A stretch of DNA of 33,591 nt from Elusimicrobiota bacterium (GCA_016207565.1 JACQPK010000154.1:1-33591), one strand, 5' to 3'. Counted from the stretch's first letter, positions 24,025 through 33,092 are shown. Notes: generated by a model not told the origin, from the letters alone. Program-made: numbers and translations.

Positions 24025-25608
24025 CTACCAACGCTTGAGGGGCGAGGCGCCGGCGAAGTGGACCGCGAAGGCGATGCCCAGCTTCGTGAAGGCGGCGGCC
24101 TGCCCGAAGTGCATGCCTTCGGTGGTGTCGCGCTCCGAGTGGATGTTCGGGTTGTTGTCGGAGGGATCCTCGAACGGGAACGACGTCGGCACGCCGGTGC
24201 GGTTCCAGGACAGGTGGTCGCTCGTGCCGCCCCACAGCCGGCCCTGCCCGGTCGGCACGCCCGCGTAGCGCGCCGCGAGCTGAGCCAGCATCTTGTTGAG
24301 CTCGGGCGTCGTGTCGTCGGTGACGAACCAGATCTTGTCCGGCGCGCCCTTGGGCTTATAGAGGTTCATGTCGTTTTGCAGCATCGCGACGACCTTCTTG
24401 CCGGCCTTCGCGTAGCGGCGGGCCAGTTCGTTGGAGCCGAGCAGGCCCGCCTCTTCGGCCGCGTAGCCGTGGATCTCGAGCGTGCGCTCGAAGGTCGCGC
24501 CCTGCTCCATGAGCGTGCGAAAGGTCTCGAGGTTGGTCGCCGTCCCGCTCGCGTCGTCGTCGGCGCCGGGCGCCCGGTCGCGCGCGGTGCTGTCGATGTG
24601 GCTTCCGATGACGACGATCTCGTCGGGCCGTGTCCGGCCCTTGATCCGCACGATCAGGCTCGGCTGCGGCAGCTTGCCGGCGTGGTCGTCGACGATCACC
24701 TCGACGTCGGCGCGGGAGCCCGCGAGCGCGCGATAGCGTTTCGCCAGCGCCTCGGCCACGCCCTTGCCGGTCGCGGACTTGTACCAGCGGGTGTGGATCG
24801 CCGCCAGCTCCTCGACCGTCTCCTGGATCTTCGCGGGGTCCACCCTGGATGCCGCCGCTTGCGCGAGCGCGACGGTCTGGTCGATCGCGATGACGGGGGC
24901 CGGGGCCGCGCCGGCCGGGAGGATGCGCTCCCCGTCGATCCGGACGAGCGCCCCGTGATGCGGGCCGAAACCGTGCAGCCGCTCGAGGAACGCGGGCAGC
25001 CGGGACTCCGGCAGCCGCACGATCGCGAACTCGCCGGGCACGCCGGCCAGGAGCTCGGCGCCCGCCAGGGGCTGGCGCGCCAAGTCGACCCGCGTGCGGA
25101 CGGCGTAGACGTCGGTGAAATCGGAGTCGAGCGTGCCGGCCTTCCGGAGCGCCTGCCAGCGGTCCTGCCGGTAGACCGCCGTCGGGGCGACCTGCCCGCC
25201 GTTGGCCGGTATCTCGCGGATCTCGACGATGTCCTTGCGGGGGGCGACCGGTCCGGAGCCGTCGCTCGAGCCGGTGCCTCCGTCGAACGCCCGCTGCCAG
25301 GCCGCCGCCGCGATGGGCGACCGCCCGAGCGCGAGGGGCGCCGCCAGGCTTCGAGCGGCGGCGTCGACGACGGCCCGCGCCCGGAGCAGGCCGGCTCCAT
25401 GAGCCCCGGCGGGCGCCGGGCGGACGGAAGGCGCGGCGGGGATCGGGCTCGGAGAGAGCGCGAGCGAGGCGGACGCCTGCGCGGCTGAGCCCGCGACGCC
25501 GAGGGCTCCCGCGACGGGCATGACCGGCACGACGACGCGGGTCTGGGCGAGCGCCGGAGAGGCGGCGAGGAGGACGGAGAGCAAGGCGGCGGCGGATCGA
25601 GGGGCCAT
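24025..25608 (-). CDS. Secreted M28 family zinc aminopeptidase
   Basis: This 527-residue protein has a signal peptide (MAPRSAAALLSVLLAASPALA, cut before Gln). A Pro/Ala-rich segment and a propeptide-like N-terminal region of about 200 residues follow. The M28 domain has all five zinc ligands in order: His in GSHIDS, Asp in PGADDDASG, Glu-Glu in AAEEAGLLGS, Asp in QNDMN, and His in NIHSERD. These fit the co-catalytic two-zinc leucine-aminopeptidase type. It removes N-terminal residues from peptides outside the cell. I chose the ATG at 25608: an extended -10 box ends 7 bases before it, and this start gives a clean signal peptide. An ATG 9 bases upstream is possible. Confidence 0.9.
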   Translation of the reverse strand: MAPRSAAALLSVLLAASPALAQTRVVVPVMPVAGALGVAGSAAQASASLALSPSPIPAAPSVRPAPAGAHGAGLLRARAVVDAAARSLAAPLALGRSPIAAAAWQRAFDGGTGSSDGSGPVAPRKDIVEIREIPANGGQVAPTAVYRQDRWQALRKAGTLDSDFTDVYAVRTRVDLARQPLAGAELLAGVPGEFAIVRLPESRLPAFLERLHGFGPHHGALVRIDGERILPAGAAPAPVIAIDQTVALAQAAASRVDPAKIQETVEELAAIHTRWYKSATGKGVAEALAKRYRALAGSRADVEVIVDDHAGKLPQPSLIVRIKGRTRPDEIVVIGSHIDSTARDRAPGADDDASGTATNLETFRTLMEQGATFERTLEIHGYAAEEAGLLGSNELARRYAKAGKKVVAMLQNDMNLYKPKGAPDKIWFVTDDTTPELNKMLAQLAARYAGVPTGQGRLWGGTSDHLSWNRTGVPTSFPFEDPSDNNPNIHSERDTTEGMHFGQAAAFTKLGIAFAVHFAGASPLKRW

Positions 25609-25615
25609 GGCCCGC

Positions 25616-25624
25616 ATCGTAGCA
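25616..25624 (-). promoter_or_regulatory. Extended -10 promoter of the M28 peptidase gene
   Basis: TGCTACGAT on the minus strand lies 7 bases before the ATG at 25608. A TTGTCG about 15 bases upstream may serve as a -35. The spacing predicts a leaderless transcript. Confidence 0.5.
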
Positions 25625-25752
25625 GAGGGCGGCCCTCGACAAGGGGAGCCCAAGGACCGTTCCGGCGCCCGACTTTGGGCCTACGCGCTGGAGCTCCCGT
25701 CTCGACCGCTCCCCGGCTGAGACGCGTCCTCCTCGAAAAACCCGAGGGGCCG

Positions 25753-25779
25753 AAGGGCCCAGGCCGGGCCCGGGCCCTT
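25753..25779. repeat. Inverted repeat in the divergent intergenic region
   Basis: aagggccc (25753-25760) and gggccctt (25772-25779) are a perfect 8-bp pair around an 11-base GC-rich loop. It lies in the 212-bp gap between the divergent M28 and unknown exported-protein genes. It may be an operator or a chance GC hairpin. Nothing else is recognised in this gap apart from the M28 promoter. Confidence 0.4.
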
Positions 25780-25820
25780 GGACGCTCCTTCCTAGGCCTT
25801 GTGGGCACCATGCTAAGAGC

Positions 25821-27044
25821 GTGACCCGGCACGCGAGGATATTGGCCCTGCTCGTCGCCGCGGTCCTCCCGCTCACCGCCGCCGCCTCGTCCCCCGGCAC
25901 TCCTCCCGAGGCGGCGGCGACGTCTTTCCCGGGGCTTCCCGCGGGCCTGGCCGGGCTGGCCGAGGACATGAAGACCCTTCCTTCGGGGACGGCGCTCTCC
26001 CCCGACGGCGAGGGCGGCTTCGTCCTCCCCCGCCTCGACGGCCCGGGCTACTGGCGGCGCTACACCGCCGACGGCCGCCGCCTCACCTGGCGCGTCCGTG
26101 ACGAGAAGGAGGCCAAGGGCTGGGGGCCGTGGAAGCACGAGGACCAGCTCCAACAGGTCTGCGTGGACACGGAGGTCTGGACCGGCTCCGAGTGGCGCCA
26201 CACCGGGACCCGCCACGACAAGACGGTGACGGCCAAGGAAGGCGAGTCCTGGCTCGGCCGGACGGGCGACCGCGTGATGAAAGCGCCCGTGGCCGGCAAG
26301 GTCTTGACGTTCGCCGACGACGTCGCCGCTACCTTATATACGGGGCTCGCCGGAGGCGCCCAGGTGTTGGCCGCCCAGGTGGGCGACCGGGACCTCTACT
26401 CGATCGAGGCCGGCGGATCCTACGCGAAGAACCCGGTCATGCGCAGGCTCGTCGACGCTCCAGGCACGCTCGTCCGACTCACGCCCGCGGCGCGGCGGCG
26501 GCTCGAGTCCTCCGTGCGCGCGAGCCGCGCTCGCGCGCTCGAGGGGCTCCCCTATCCGATCCCGAGCCCGGTCCGCCGGGAGATCGTCGCGGCGCCGATC
26601 GGGCCGAAGGAGGCGGTGGAGGTCCTCAAAGACGGCTACGGCGCGGGCACCTACGGCAAGCGACTCATCGCGGAGGGCGCGCGCGAGAAGGGCTGGAAGG
26701 CCGCGGCCTACTCCGCCGCGGGCGTGGCGACCGGGACCTTCGAGAACGTGGCCGAAGGCATGCTCAACCCGATCCTCTGGGTCATGCTCGGGGCGGGCCA
26801 CGCCGCCAAGGCGCTCACCGGCGCCAACGCCGCGGTCACGACCGCGACCAAGACCGCGGGCGCGGCGGCCGGCGCCACCCGCGCCACCGCGGCCGCCGCC
26901 TGGTGGGCCCCCTGGGTCTTCAAGGCCGCCGACAACACCGGCCGGGTCGTCCTCCTGACGGCCGAGGCCCGCTTCGACCAGGCATTTTTGGCCAAGGCCG
27001 CCGCGGCCGGGGCCGACGCGATCTACCTGTTCGTCCTACCCTGA
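25821..27044 (+). CDS. Exported protein of unknown function
   Basis: I do not recognise this 407-residue protein. It has a signal peptide (RHARILALLVAAVLPLTAAA) and a Pro/Gly-rich stretch. A Trp-rich segment follows (YWRRYTADGRRLTWRVRD, WGPWKHEDQ) around residues 75-115. A mixed region (120-270) comes next, and the C-terminal third is very Ala-rich and weakly hydrophobic (about 290-385), ending AIYLFVLP. It has one clear cysteine (VCVDTE), so a stable disulfide within one chain is not expected. The start is GTG at 25821, in frame with the signal peptide. It is divergent from the M28 peptidase. A weak CATGCT box 6 bases before the GTG may be a -10. Confidence 0.7.
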   Translation: MTRHARILALLVAAVLPLTAAASSPGTPPEAAATSFPGLPAGLAGLAEDMKTLPSGTALSPDGEGGFVLPRLDGPGYWRRYTADGRRLTWRVRDEKEAKGWGPWKHEDQLQQVCVDTEVWTGSEWRHTGTRHDKTVTAKEGESWLGRTGDRVMKAPVAGKVLTFADDVAATLYTGLAGGAQVLAAQVGDRDLYSIEAGGSYAKNPVMRRLVDAPGTLVRLTPAARRRLESSVRASRARALEGLPYPIPSPVRREIVAAPIGPKEAVEVLKDGYGAGTYGKRLIAEGAREKGWKAAAYSAAGVATGTFENVAEGMLNPILWVMLGAGHAAKALTGANAAVTTATKTAGAAAGATRATAAAAWWAPWVFKAADNTGRVVLLTAEARFDQAFLAKAAAAGADAIYLFVLP

Positions 27045-27105
27045 GCGTAGGCCCACCGGCCCCGTCGGAACATTGAGGGAAATTCGCGGTTTTATGGCGG
27101 TTTTT

Positions 27106-27114
27106 TGGTATAAT
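27106..27114 (+). promoter_or_regulatory. Extended -10 promoter of the hopanoid operon
   Basis: TGGTATAAT is a perfect TATAAT with the extended TGn. Transcription should start near 27121, about 43 bases before the GTG at 27164. No good -35 is seen. The box overlaps an in-frame ATG at 27113, which therefore cannot be the start on this transcript. Confidence 0.75.
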
Positions 27115-27163
27115 GCGCCGCCTTATTTACGCGCCGTTTTCGGGGATATCCGGGAGGAACCGC

Positions 27164-29245
27164 GTGGTGAGACGATTCGTCAGCGAGTGGTTGAGCCCCT
27201 TCGGGCAGCCGTTGTACCGGAAGCCCAAGGACTGGGCCGATAACCTCAAGCCGGAGGCCGGACGCCTGCCCGAGCAGCCGGGGCTGCCGGAGGACCTCCG
27301 GAACGCCATCCGCCGGGCCCAGACCGCCCTGCTCAAGAAGCAGAGCTCCGACGACGGCTACTGGTGCGCCGAGCTGCGGGCGGACACGACCCTCGAGTCC
27401 GACACCATCATGCTGCTGTATTTTTTGGGGCGCGCCGACTCGCCCAAGATCGCCCGCCTGGCCAAGTTCATCTTGTCCCAGCAGTTGCCGGACGGCGGCT
27501 GGCCGATCTTCAAGAACGGCCCGGCCGAGATCTCGGCCACGGTGAAGGCGTACTGGGCGCTCAAGTTCGCGGGCCACGCCCCCGACGAGCCCAGCATGGT
27601 GAAGGCGCGCGAGCGGATCAACGCGCTCGGCGGCATCCACAAGGTCAACACCTACTCGAAGTTTTACATGGCGCTGTTCGGGCTCTACGACTGGAAGGGC
27701 GTGCCGACGATCCCGCCGGAGCTCATGTGCTTCCCGAACTGGTTCTACTTCAACATCTACGAGATGTCCTCGTGGACGCGCGCGATCGTCGTCCCGCTGT
27801 CGATCGTCTGGGCCGAGCGGCCGGACGTCACCTGCCCGCCGCACGCGCGCCTCGACGAGCTCTTCCCCGACGAGCGGCGCTTCGTCCCCCTCAAGGACCT
27901 CATGCCGCCGCACTCGTTGCTCTCGTGGACGAGCTTCTTCCTCTGGTGCGACAAGGCGCTCAAGGGCATCGAAGGCAAGGGCCCGCACGCGATCCGCGCG
28001 TGGGCGCTGCGGACGGCCGAGTCCTGGATGCTCGAGCACCTGCAGCACTCCGACGGGCTCGGCGCGATCTTCCCGGGGATCGTCAACACGATCCTGGCGA
28101 TGAAGTGCCTCGGCTACTCCGACCATGACCCGCGCCTCAAGCGGGAGATCGAGCACCTCGAGCGCCTCGAGCTCGACCGCGGCGACCTGCTGGAGATGCA
28201 GCCCTGCCAGTCCCCGGTCTGGGACACCGCGATCGCGGTGATCGCGCTCGCCGAGTCGGGCCTCTACCGCGAGCACCGCGCCTTGGGCGGCTCGGCCGAG
28301 TGGCTGCTCTCGAAGGAGATCCGGGTCGCCGGCGACTGGCGGGTCACGAATCCGACGGGACCGATCGGCGGCTGGGCGTTCGAGTTTCAGAACGACTGGT
28401 ACCCCGACATCGACGACACCGCGATGGTGATGCTCGCGCTGCGCCACGTCCACCTCGAGGAGCGCCTCGAGCTCGCTCGCGAGAAGGCGTGCCTGCGCGG
28501 CCTGCACTGGCTCCTCTCGATGCAGTCGAAGTCCGGCGGCTGGGCGGCCTTCGATAAGGACAACACGAAGGCGATCCTCACCAAGATCCCGTTCGCCGAC
28601 CACAACGCGATGATCGACCCGCCGACCGCCGACATCACGGGGCGCATCCTCGAGTTCCTCGGCTACGTCGGCTACGACCTCTCGTATCCGTGCGTCCAGT
28701 CCGCGATCGAGTTCATCAAGAAGGAGCAGGAGCGCGACGGCTCCTGGTACGGCCGGTGGTGCGTCAACTACATCTACGGCACCTGGCAGATGCTCCGCGG
28801 GCTCAACGCGATCGGCTACGACATGCACGAGCCGTGGATCCAGAAGGCCGCGAACTGGCTCAAGGCCGTCCAGCGGCCCGACGGCGGCTGGGGCGAGACC
28901 TGCGCCACCTACCACGACCCCGCGCTCAAGGCGAAGGGGCCGTCCACGCCCAGCCAGACCGCGTGGGCGATCATGGGGCTCATGGCGGCCGGACACGGCT
29001 CCGACCCGGCCGTGGAGCGCGGCGTGGCGTGGCTGCTCCGCACGCAGCGGCCCGACGGCACGTGGGACGAGACGGAGTTCACGGGCACGGGTTTTCCGAA
29101 GGTGTTCTATCTCGAGTACACGCTGTACCGAGACAACTTCCCGGTGCTGGCCCTCGGCCAGTACCAGACTCTGCTCCGCGACGCGGAGCGTTCGCGCCGG
29201 ACTCCGGCGGCCCAGACCCTGGGCCCGGCGCTGCAGGGGGCCTGA
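27164..29245 (+). CDS. shc: Squalene-hopene cyclase
   Basis: This protein has about 693 residues. It cyclises squalene to hopene and diplopterol on the cytoplasmic membrane. The catalytic DxDDTA motif is present as DIDDTA (Asp417 and Asp418 in this numbering), preceded by GPIGGWAFEFQNDWYP. Several QW repeats are visible, such as QQLPDGGW, QSKSGGW, QERDGSW, QRPDGGWGE and QRPDGTWDE. The frame extends upstream to an ATG at 27113, but that ATG lies inside the -10 box. A GGGAGG ribosome site at 27152-27157 points to the GTG at 27164, or to the next codon, also GTG, at 27167. It is the first gene of the hopanoid operon and overlaps hpnH by one base (TGATG). Confidence 0.95.
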   Translation: MVRRFVSEWLSPFGQPLYRKPKDWADNLKPEAGRLPEQPGLPEDLRNAIRRAQTALLKKQSSDDGYWCAELRADTTLESDTIMLLYFLGRADSPKIARLAKFILSQQLPDGGWPIFKNGPAEISATVKAYWALKFAGHAPDEPSMVKARERINALGGIHKVNTYSKFYMALFGLYDWKGVPTIPPELMCFPNWFYFNIYEMSSWTRAIVVPLSIVWAERPDVTCPPHARLDELFPDERRFVPLKDLMPPHSLLSWTSFFLWCDKALKGIEGKGPHAIRAWALRTAESWMLEHLQHSDGLGAIFPGIVNTILAMKCLGYSDHDPRLKREIEHLERLELDRGDLLEMQPCQSPVWDTAIAVIALAESGLYREHRALGGSAEWLLSKEIRVAGDWRVTNPTGPIGGWAFEFQNDWYPDIDDTAMVMLALRHVHLEERLELAREKACLRGLHWLLSMQSKSGGWAAFDKDNTKAILTKIPFADHNAMIDPPTADITGRILEFLGYVGYDLSYPCVQSAIEFIKKEQERDGSWYGRWCVNYIYGTWQMLRGLNAIGYDMHEPWIQKAANWLKAVQRPDGGWGETCATYHDPALKAKGPSTPSQTAWAIMGLMAAGHGSDPAVERGVAWLLRTQRPDGTWDETEFTGTGFPKVFYLEYTLYRDNFPVLALGQYQTLLRDAERSRRTPAAQTLGPALQGA

Positions 29246-30360
29246 TGGCAGCTCCGTTCTCGATGCAGATGTCGGTCTTCGGGCACATCCTGAAGAACAA
29301 GCTCGCCGGACGGGACAAGTTCCCCCTCGTGATGATGCTCGAGCCTCTCTTCGCGTGCAACCTCGAGTGCGCGGGCTGCGGCAAGATCCAGTACCCGCCG
29401 GACATCCTCCGCAAGAAGCTCACCCCGGAGCAGTGCTGGGAGGCCGCGGACGAGTGCGGCGCCCCCGTCGTGTCCGTCGCCGGCGGCGAGCCGCTGATCC
29501 ACCCGGAGATCGACCGGATCATCTCCGGCCTGATCGCGCGCGGCAAGTACGTGTACCTCTGCTCGAACGCCCTGCTCCTCGAGAAGAATCTCCACCGGTT
29601 CAAGCCGTCGCCGCAGCTGATCTTTTCGATACACCTCGACGGCATCGAGAAGACCCACGACCGCATGGTCTGCCGCGACGGCGTGTTCAAGACCGCCGTC
29701 TCCGCCATCCGCAAGGCGAAGGCGATGGGCCACTACGTCATGACCAACTCCACGATCTTCCAGGGCGAGGACGTGGAGGAGTTCCGCAAGTTCTTCGACT
29801 TCGCGATGCAGGACCTCGGCCTCGACGGGATGATGATCTCCCCCGGCTACGCCTACGAGAAGGCGCCCGCGCAGGAGCTCTTTCTCAAGCTGGAGCAGAC
29901 TCGCTCCTGGTTTCGCGAGGCGATCAAGGGCTGGAGGCAGAACGGCTGGGCGTTCAACCACAGCACCTTCTACATGGACTTCCTGGAGGGCAAGCGCGAC
30001 TACGAGTGCGCGCCGTGGGGCATGCCGCTCCGCAACGTCTTCGGCTGGCAGAAGCCCTGCTACCTCATCGCCGACGGCGGCTATGCCAAGACCTACCAGG
30101 AGCTCCTCGACACGACCGACTGGTCGGCCTACGGACGCAGCTCCGGCAACCCGAAGTGCGCCAACTGCATGACGCACGTCGGCTACGAGACGCCCGCGGT
30201 CATGGAGGGCTTCTCGGGGCCGCGGAAGTTCATCGAGATGGTCGTGGACTTCGCGACCGTGAAGGGGCCGAAGAAGGTGAAGGGCGCCCAGAAGCTCGCG
30301 CTGCTCCAGCACGCCGCGAAAGAGGCGGAGGAGAAGCGAGAGACGGTGGGCACGGCCTGA
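29245..30360 (+). CDS. hpnH: Adenosyl-hopene synthase HpnH (radical SAM)
   Basis: This 371-residue radical SAM enzyme has the cluster motif C38NLEC42AGC45, followed by GKIQYPPDILRKKLTPEQCW, very typical of HpnH. Other family marks are SVAGGEPLIHPEI (GGE motif), FSIHLDG, and C-terminal cysteines in CANCMTHVGYE. HpnH joins a 5'-deoxyadenosyl group to the hopene side chain, the first step to extended (C35) hopanoids. The ATG shares its A with the shc stop (TGATG), and AGGGGG lies just before it. The length fits the family. Confidence 0.96.
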   Translation: MAAPFSMQMSVFGHILKNKLAGRDKFPLVMMLEPLFACNLECAGCGKIQYPPDILRKKLTPEQCWEAADECGAPVVSVAGGEPLIHPEIDRIISGLIARGKYVYLCSNALLLEKNLHRFKPSPQLIFSIHLDGIEKTHDRMVCRDGVFKTAVSAIRKAKAMGHYVMTNSTIFQGEDVEEFRKFFDFAMQDLGLDGMMISPGYAYEKAPAQELFLKLEQTRSWFREAIKGWRQNGWAFNHSTFYMDFLEGKRDYECAPWGMPLRNVFGWQKPCYLIADGGYAKTYQELLDTTDWSAYGRSSGNPKCANCMTHVGYETPAVMEGFSGPRKFIEMVVDFATVKGPKKVKGAQKLALLQHAAKEAEEKRETVGTA

Positions 30361-31448
30361 TGGACAAGGTCTTCCTCACCGGCGGCACGGGCTTCGTCGG
30401 CGCGAACCTCGCGCGGCTCCTGCTCGCCGAGGGATTCCACGTCCGCGCCCTCGCCCGGCGCGGCTCCGACCGCCGCAATCTCGCGGGCCTCAACGCCGAG
30501 ATCGCCGAGGGCGATCTCGGCGACAGCGCCGTCCTCGAATCGGCCTGTCGGGGCTGCCGCTACGTGTTCCACGTGGCCGCGGACTACCGGATTTGGGCGC
30601 CCGACCCGAGAACGATGTACGCGGCGAACGTCCAAGGAACGGTCAATGTCATCGAGGCCGCCGGCAAGGCCGGCGTCGAGCGGGTGGTCCACTGCTCGAG
30701 CGTGGCCGCCGTGAAAGTCCGCGACGACGCTCCCGCCGACGAGCGCTCCGAGTACCGCTCGGCCGACGAGATCGTCAGCGACTACAAGAAGTCGAAATGG
30801 CTGGCCGAGCAAGCCGCGCTCGAGCTCGCGCAGAAGGGCCTTCCCGTCGTCGTCGTGAACCCGGCGGCTCCCATCGGTCCCCTCGACATCAAGCCGACCC
30901 CGACCGGCAAGATCGTCGTCGACTTCCTGGCCGGACGGATGCCGTCTTACGTCGACACGGGGCTCAACGTCGTCCACGTCGCCGACGTCGCGGCCGGACA
31001 CCTCGCCGCCGCCCGCCGAGGCCGGCTCGGCGAGCGCTACATCCTCGGCAGCGAGAACCTATCGCTCAAGGCCCTGCTCGATCTGCTCGCGGACCTGACC
31101 GGGCTGCCCGCTCCCCGTTTCAAGACGCCCTACGCCGTGGCCTACGCCTTTGGGGCGCTGGACACCGCGCGGGCGCGGCTGACCGGCGGCGAGCCCATGG
31201 CCCCGCTCGACGCGGTGCGGATGGCCAGGCACAAGATGTTTTTCGACTCCACGAAGGCGGTCCGCGAGCTCGGGCTGCCGCAGACGCCGGCCCGCCAGGC
31301 GCTGGCCGACGCCGCGCGGTGGTTCCTCGAGAACCGCTACGTGCCGGAAGCGACGGCCCAAGCGGCGCTCGCGCGCCTGAGGAAGAGCTCCGAGCCGGCG
31401 CCGGCTAGGGCGCCGGGCGCGTCCGTGGTCGTTGCGCCGCCGCGCTGA
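30360..31448 (+). CDS. hpnA: Hopanoid-associated sugar epimerase HpnA
   Basis: This 362-residue short-chain dehydrogenase/epimerase of the extended type has the NAD-binding motif TGGTGFVG (7-14). It has HCSSVAAVKV as the active Ser strand and the catalytic YKKSK (Tyr142, Lys146). HVAADYRIWAPDP and NVQGTVNVIEAA match HpnA. Its biochemical step is not settled; it is named from its constant presence in hopanoid loci and is thought to act on side-chain sugars. It starts by TGATG overlap with hpnH and ends by TGATG overlap with hpnG. The last 35 residues are Ala/Pro-rich and look dispensable. Confidence 0.93.
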   Translation: MDKVFLTGGTGFVGANLARLLLAEGFHVRALARRGSDRRNLAGLNAEIAEGDLGDSAVLESACRGCRYVFHVAADYRIWAPDPRTMYAANVQGTVNVIEAAGKAGVERVVHCSSVAAVKVRDDAPADERSEYRSADEIVSDYKKSKWLAEQAALELAQKGLPVVVVNPAAPIGPLDIKPTPTGKIVVDFLAGRMPSYVDTGLNVVHVADVAAGHLAAARRGRLGERYILGSENLSLKALLDLLADLTGLPAPRFKTPYAVAYAFGALDTARARLTGGEPMAPLDAVRMARHKMFFDSTKAVRELGLPQTPARQALADAARWFLENRYVPEATAQAALARLRKSSEPAPARAPGASVVVAPPR

Positions 31449-32128
31449 TGATCCTCATCGCGGCGGCGACGCCGTGGGAGGCGGGGCCGCTGGCGAAGCG
31501 CTGGGGGCTCGAGCCCGTCGCCGGGGCGAAGGCCTGGGGCGGGAAGGTCGGCGGGAAGCTCGTACGGGTGCTGGAGACGGGCATGGGCCGCGAGAAGGCG
31601 GCGGCCGCGCTCGAGTCGTTGGACGATTTGAAATGGCCGGCGCCGGACTTGGTGGTGAGCGCCGGATTCGCGGGGGCCCTGCAGGACGGGCTCCGGGGCG
31701 CGGACCTCGTGGCCGACCTGCGCGGGATGCACGTCGAATGGGTGCAGCTCGCTCGCTCGGTCGCGACGTCGTTGGGCGTGCCGCTGCACCTGGGCGCGTT
31801 CCACTCCTCGGAGCGGGTGCTGAGCCCCGATGAGAAGCGCGCCGTGGGGGTGGAGCACCGGGCGGTCGCGGTCGACCTCGAGACCGCGGCGCTGCGCTCC
31901 TGGAGCGAGGCGCGGAGCACCGCGTTCGGGGCGGTCCGAGCGGTCTTCGACCTCGTCGATGAGCGGGCGCCTTCGGTGGGTCCCGAGGACGCGTCCTTCG
32001 GGGCGACGGTCCGTTTTTTGGCGGCGCATTGGACGCAGGCGCCGGGGCTCGCGTCGTGGTGGCCCCGGCAGTCGAAGGGAATGAAGCGGCTGGGCCGGTT
32101 TTTGGAGAAATGGTTAGGTACTCTATAG
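31448..32128 (+). CDS. hpnG: Adenosylhopane phosphorylase-type enzyme HpnG
   Basis: This 226-residue member of the nucleoside phosphorylase fold (PNP/MTAN-like) has an N-terminal LIAAATPWEAGPLAKRW, a glycine strand ETGMGREKAAAAL, a VVSAGFAGAL strand, and the ribose-binding VDLETAALRSW segment. HpnG removes adenine from adenosylhopane to give a ribosyl hopane precursor of bacteriohopanetetrol. The position directly after hpnH and hpnA supports this over a general MTA/SAH nucleosidase. The start is coupled by TGATG to hpnA. Confidence 0.92.
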   Translation: MILIAAATPWEAGPLAKRWGLEPVAGAKAWGGKVGGKLVRVLETGMGREKAAAALESLDDLKWPAPDLVVSAGFAGALQDGLRGADLVADLRGMHVEWVQLARSVATSLGVPLHLGAFHSSERVLSPDEKRAVGVEHRAVAVDLETAALRSWSEARSTAFGAVRAVFDLVDERAPSVGPEDASFGATVRFLAAHWTQAPGLASWWPRQSKGMKRLGRFLEKWLGTL

Positions 32129-32131
32129 CGT

Positions 32132-33079
32132 ATGAATGAAAGGTTGACGCGCTACTTCGAGCGGAACGGGAAGGCCGTCGAGGCGGAGCTCAAGCGGCGC
32201 CTGTCCGGCCGGGGCGCGGCCGCGATCCCGTTTCTGGCCTCGGAGCCCGAGACGCTGCGCTCGGCCATGTCGTACTCCCTGTTCGCCGGCGGGAAGCGCC
32301 TGCGGCCCGTCCTCGTCGGCGCCGCGACCGAGGCCTGCGGCCGCTCCGCGTCGGTCTCGCGGCTCACCGCGTGCGCGCTGGAGATGATCCACACCTACTC
32401 GCTCATCCACGACGACCTGCCCGCCATGGACGACGACGACCTGCGGCGCGGCAAGCCGACGAACCACAAGGTCTACGGCGAGGCGGTCGCGATCCTCGCC
32501 GGAGACGGGCTCCTCACCTACGCCTTCGAGCTCGCCGCGGACAACGCCTCCCGCGCCGGGCTTTCGGCTCGGGAGGCGACCGACCTCATCCGCGTCGTGG
32601 CCGCGGGCGCGGGCGCCCGCGGGATGGTCGGCGGCCAGATCGCCGATCTGGAGGCGGAGGGCTGGGACCCGAAGCGCCTCCACAACGGCTTGAAGTCGAA
32701 GGCGAAGAGGCTCTTGACCTACATCCACACGCACAAGACCGCCGCCCTGATCACCGCGAGCCTCGAGGCCGGGGCGATACTCGGGAAGGCCTCGCCGTCG
32801 CAGCGCACGAGCCTGCGCGAATACGGCCGCGCGCTGGGCCTCGCCTTCCAGATCGCCGACGACGTCCTCGACGTGGTGGGCGACAAGAAGAAGCTGGGCA
32901 AGAGCGGGTCCGACGAGGCGAACGCGAAGCTGACCTACGCCCGCCTCTACGGGCTCGACGGCGCCCGCCGCCAGGCGCAGGCCTGGCTCGCGAGCGCCCA
33001 CGCCGCGCTGCGCCCCTTCGGGACGCGGGCCGCGGTCCTGCACGATCTAGCCGACTACGTCGTAACCAGGGACCATTAA
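32132..33079 (+). CDS. ispA: Polyprenyl synthase, probably farnesyl diphosphate synthase
   Basis: This 315-residue trans-prenyltransferase has the first Asp-rich motif [14 protein letters not shown] (from 94) and the second DDVLD (243-247). The early GGKRLRP and the HTHKTAALI segment are also present. The DDx4D spacing and a Tyr five residues before the first Asp (YSLIHDD) are the marks of bacterial FPP synthase, so the product is probably C15. This feeds squalene formation. An insertion around [20 protein letters not shown] makes this loop longer than in E. coli IspA. It starts 3 bases after the hpnG stop and is followed by dxs, a common ispA-dxs pairing. Confidence 0.92.
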   Translation: MNERLTRYFERNGKAVEAELKRRLSGRGAAAIPFLASEPETLRSAMSYSLFAGGKRLRPVLVGAATEACGRSASVSRLTACALEMIHTYSLIHDDLPAMDDDDLRRGKPTNHKVYGEAVAILAGDGLLTYAFELAADNASRAGLSAREATDLIRVVAAGAGARGMVGGQIADLEAEGWDPKRLHNGLKSKAKRLLTYIHTHKTAALITASLEAGAILGKASPSQRTSLREYGRALGLAFQIADDVLDVVGDKKKLGKSGSDEANAKLTYARLYGLDGARRQAQAWLASAHAALRPFGTRAAVLHDLADYVVTRDH

Positions 33080-33092
33080 CCCAGGAGACGCA

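Noticed and set aside
27092-28996. Long minus-strand frame opposite shc
   Set aside because: It is antisense to conserved shc motifs, with Arg/Asp/Leu-biased shadow composition.
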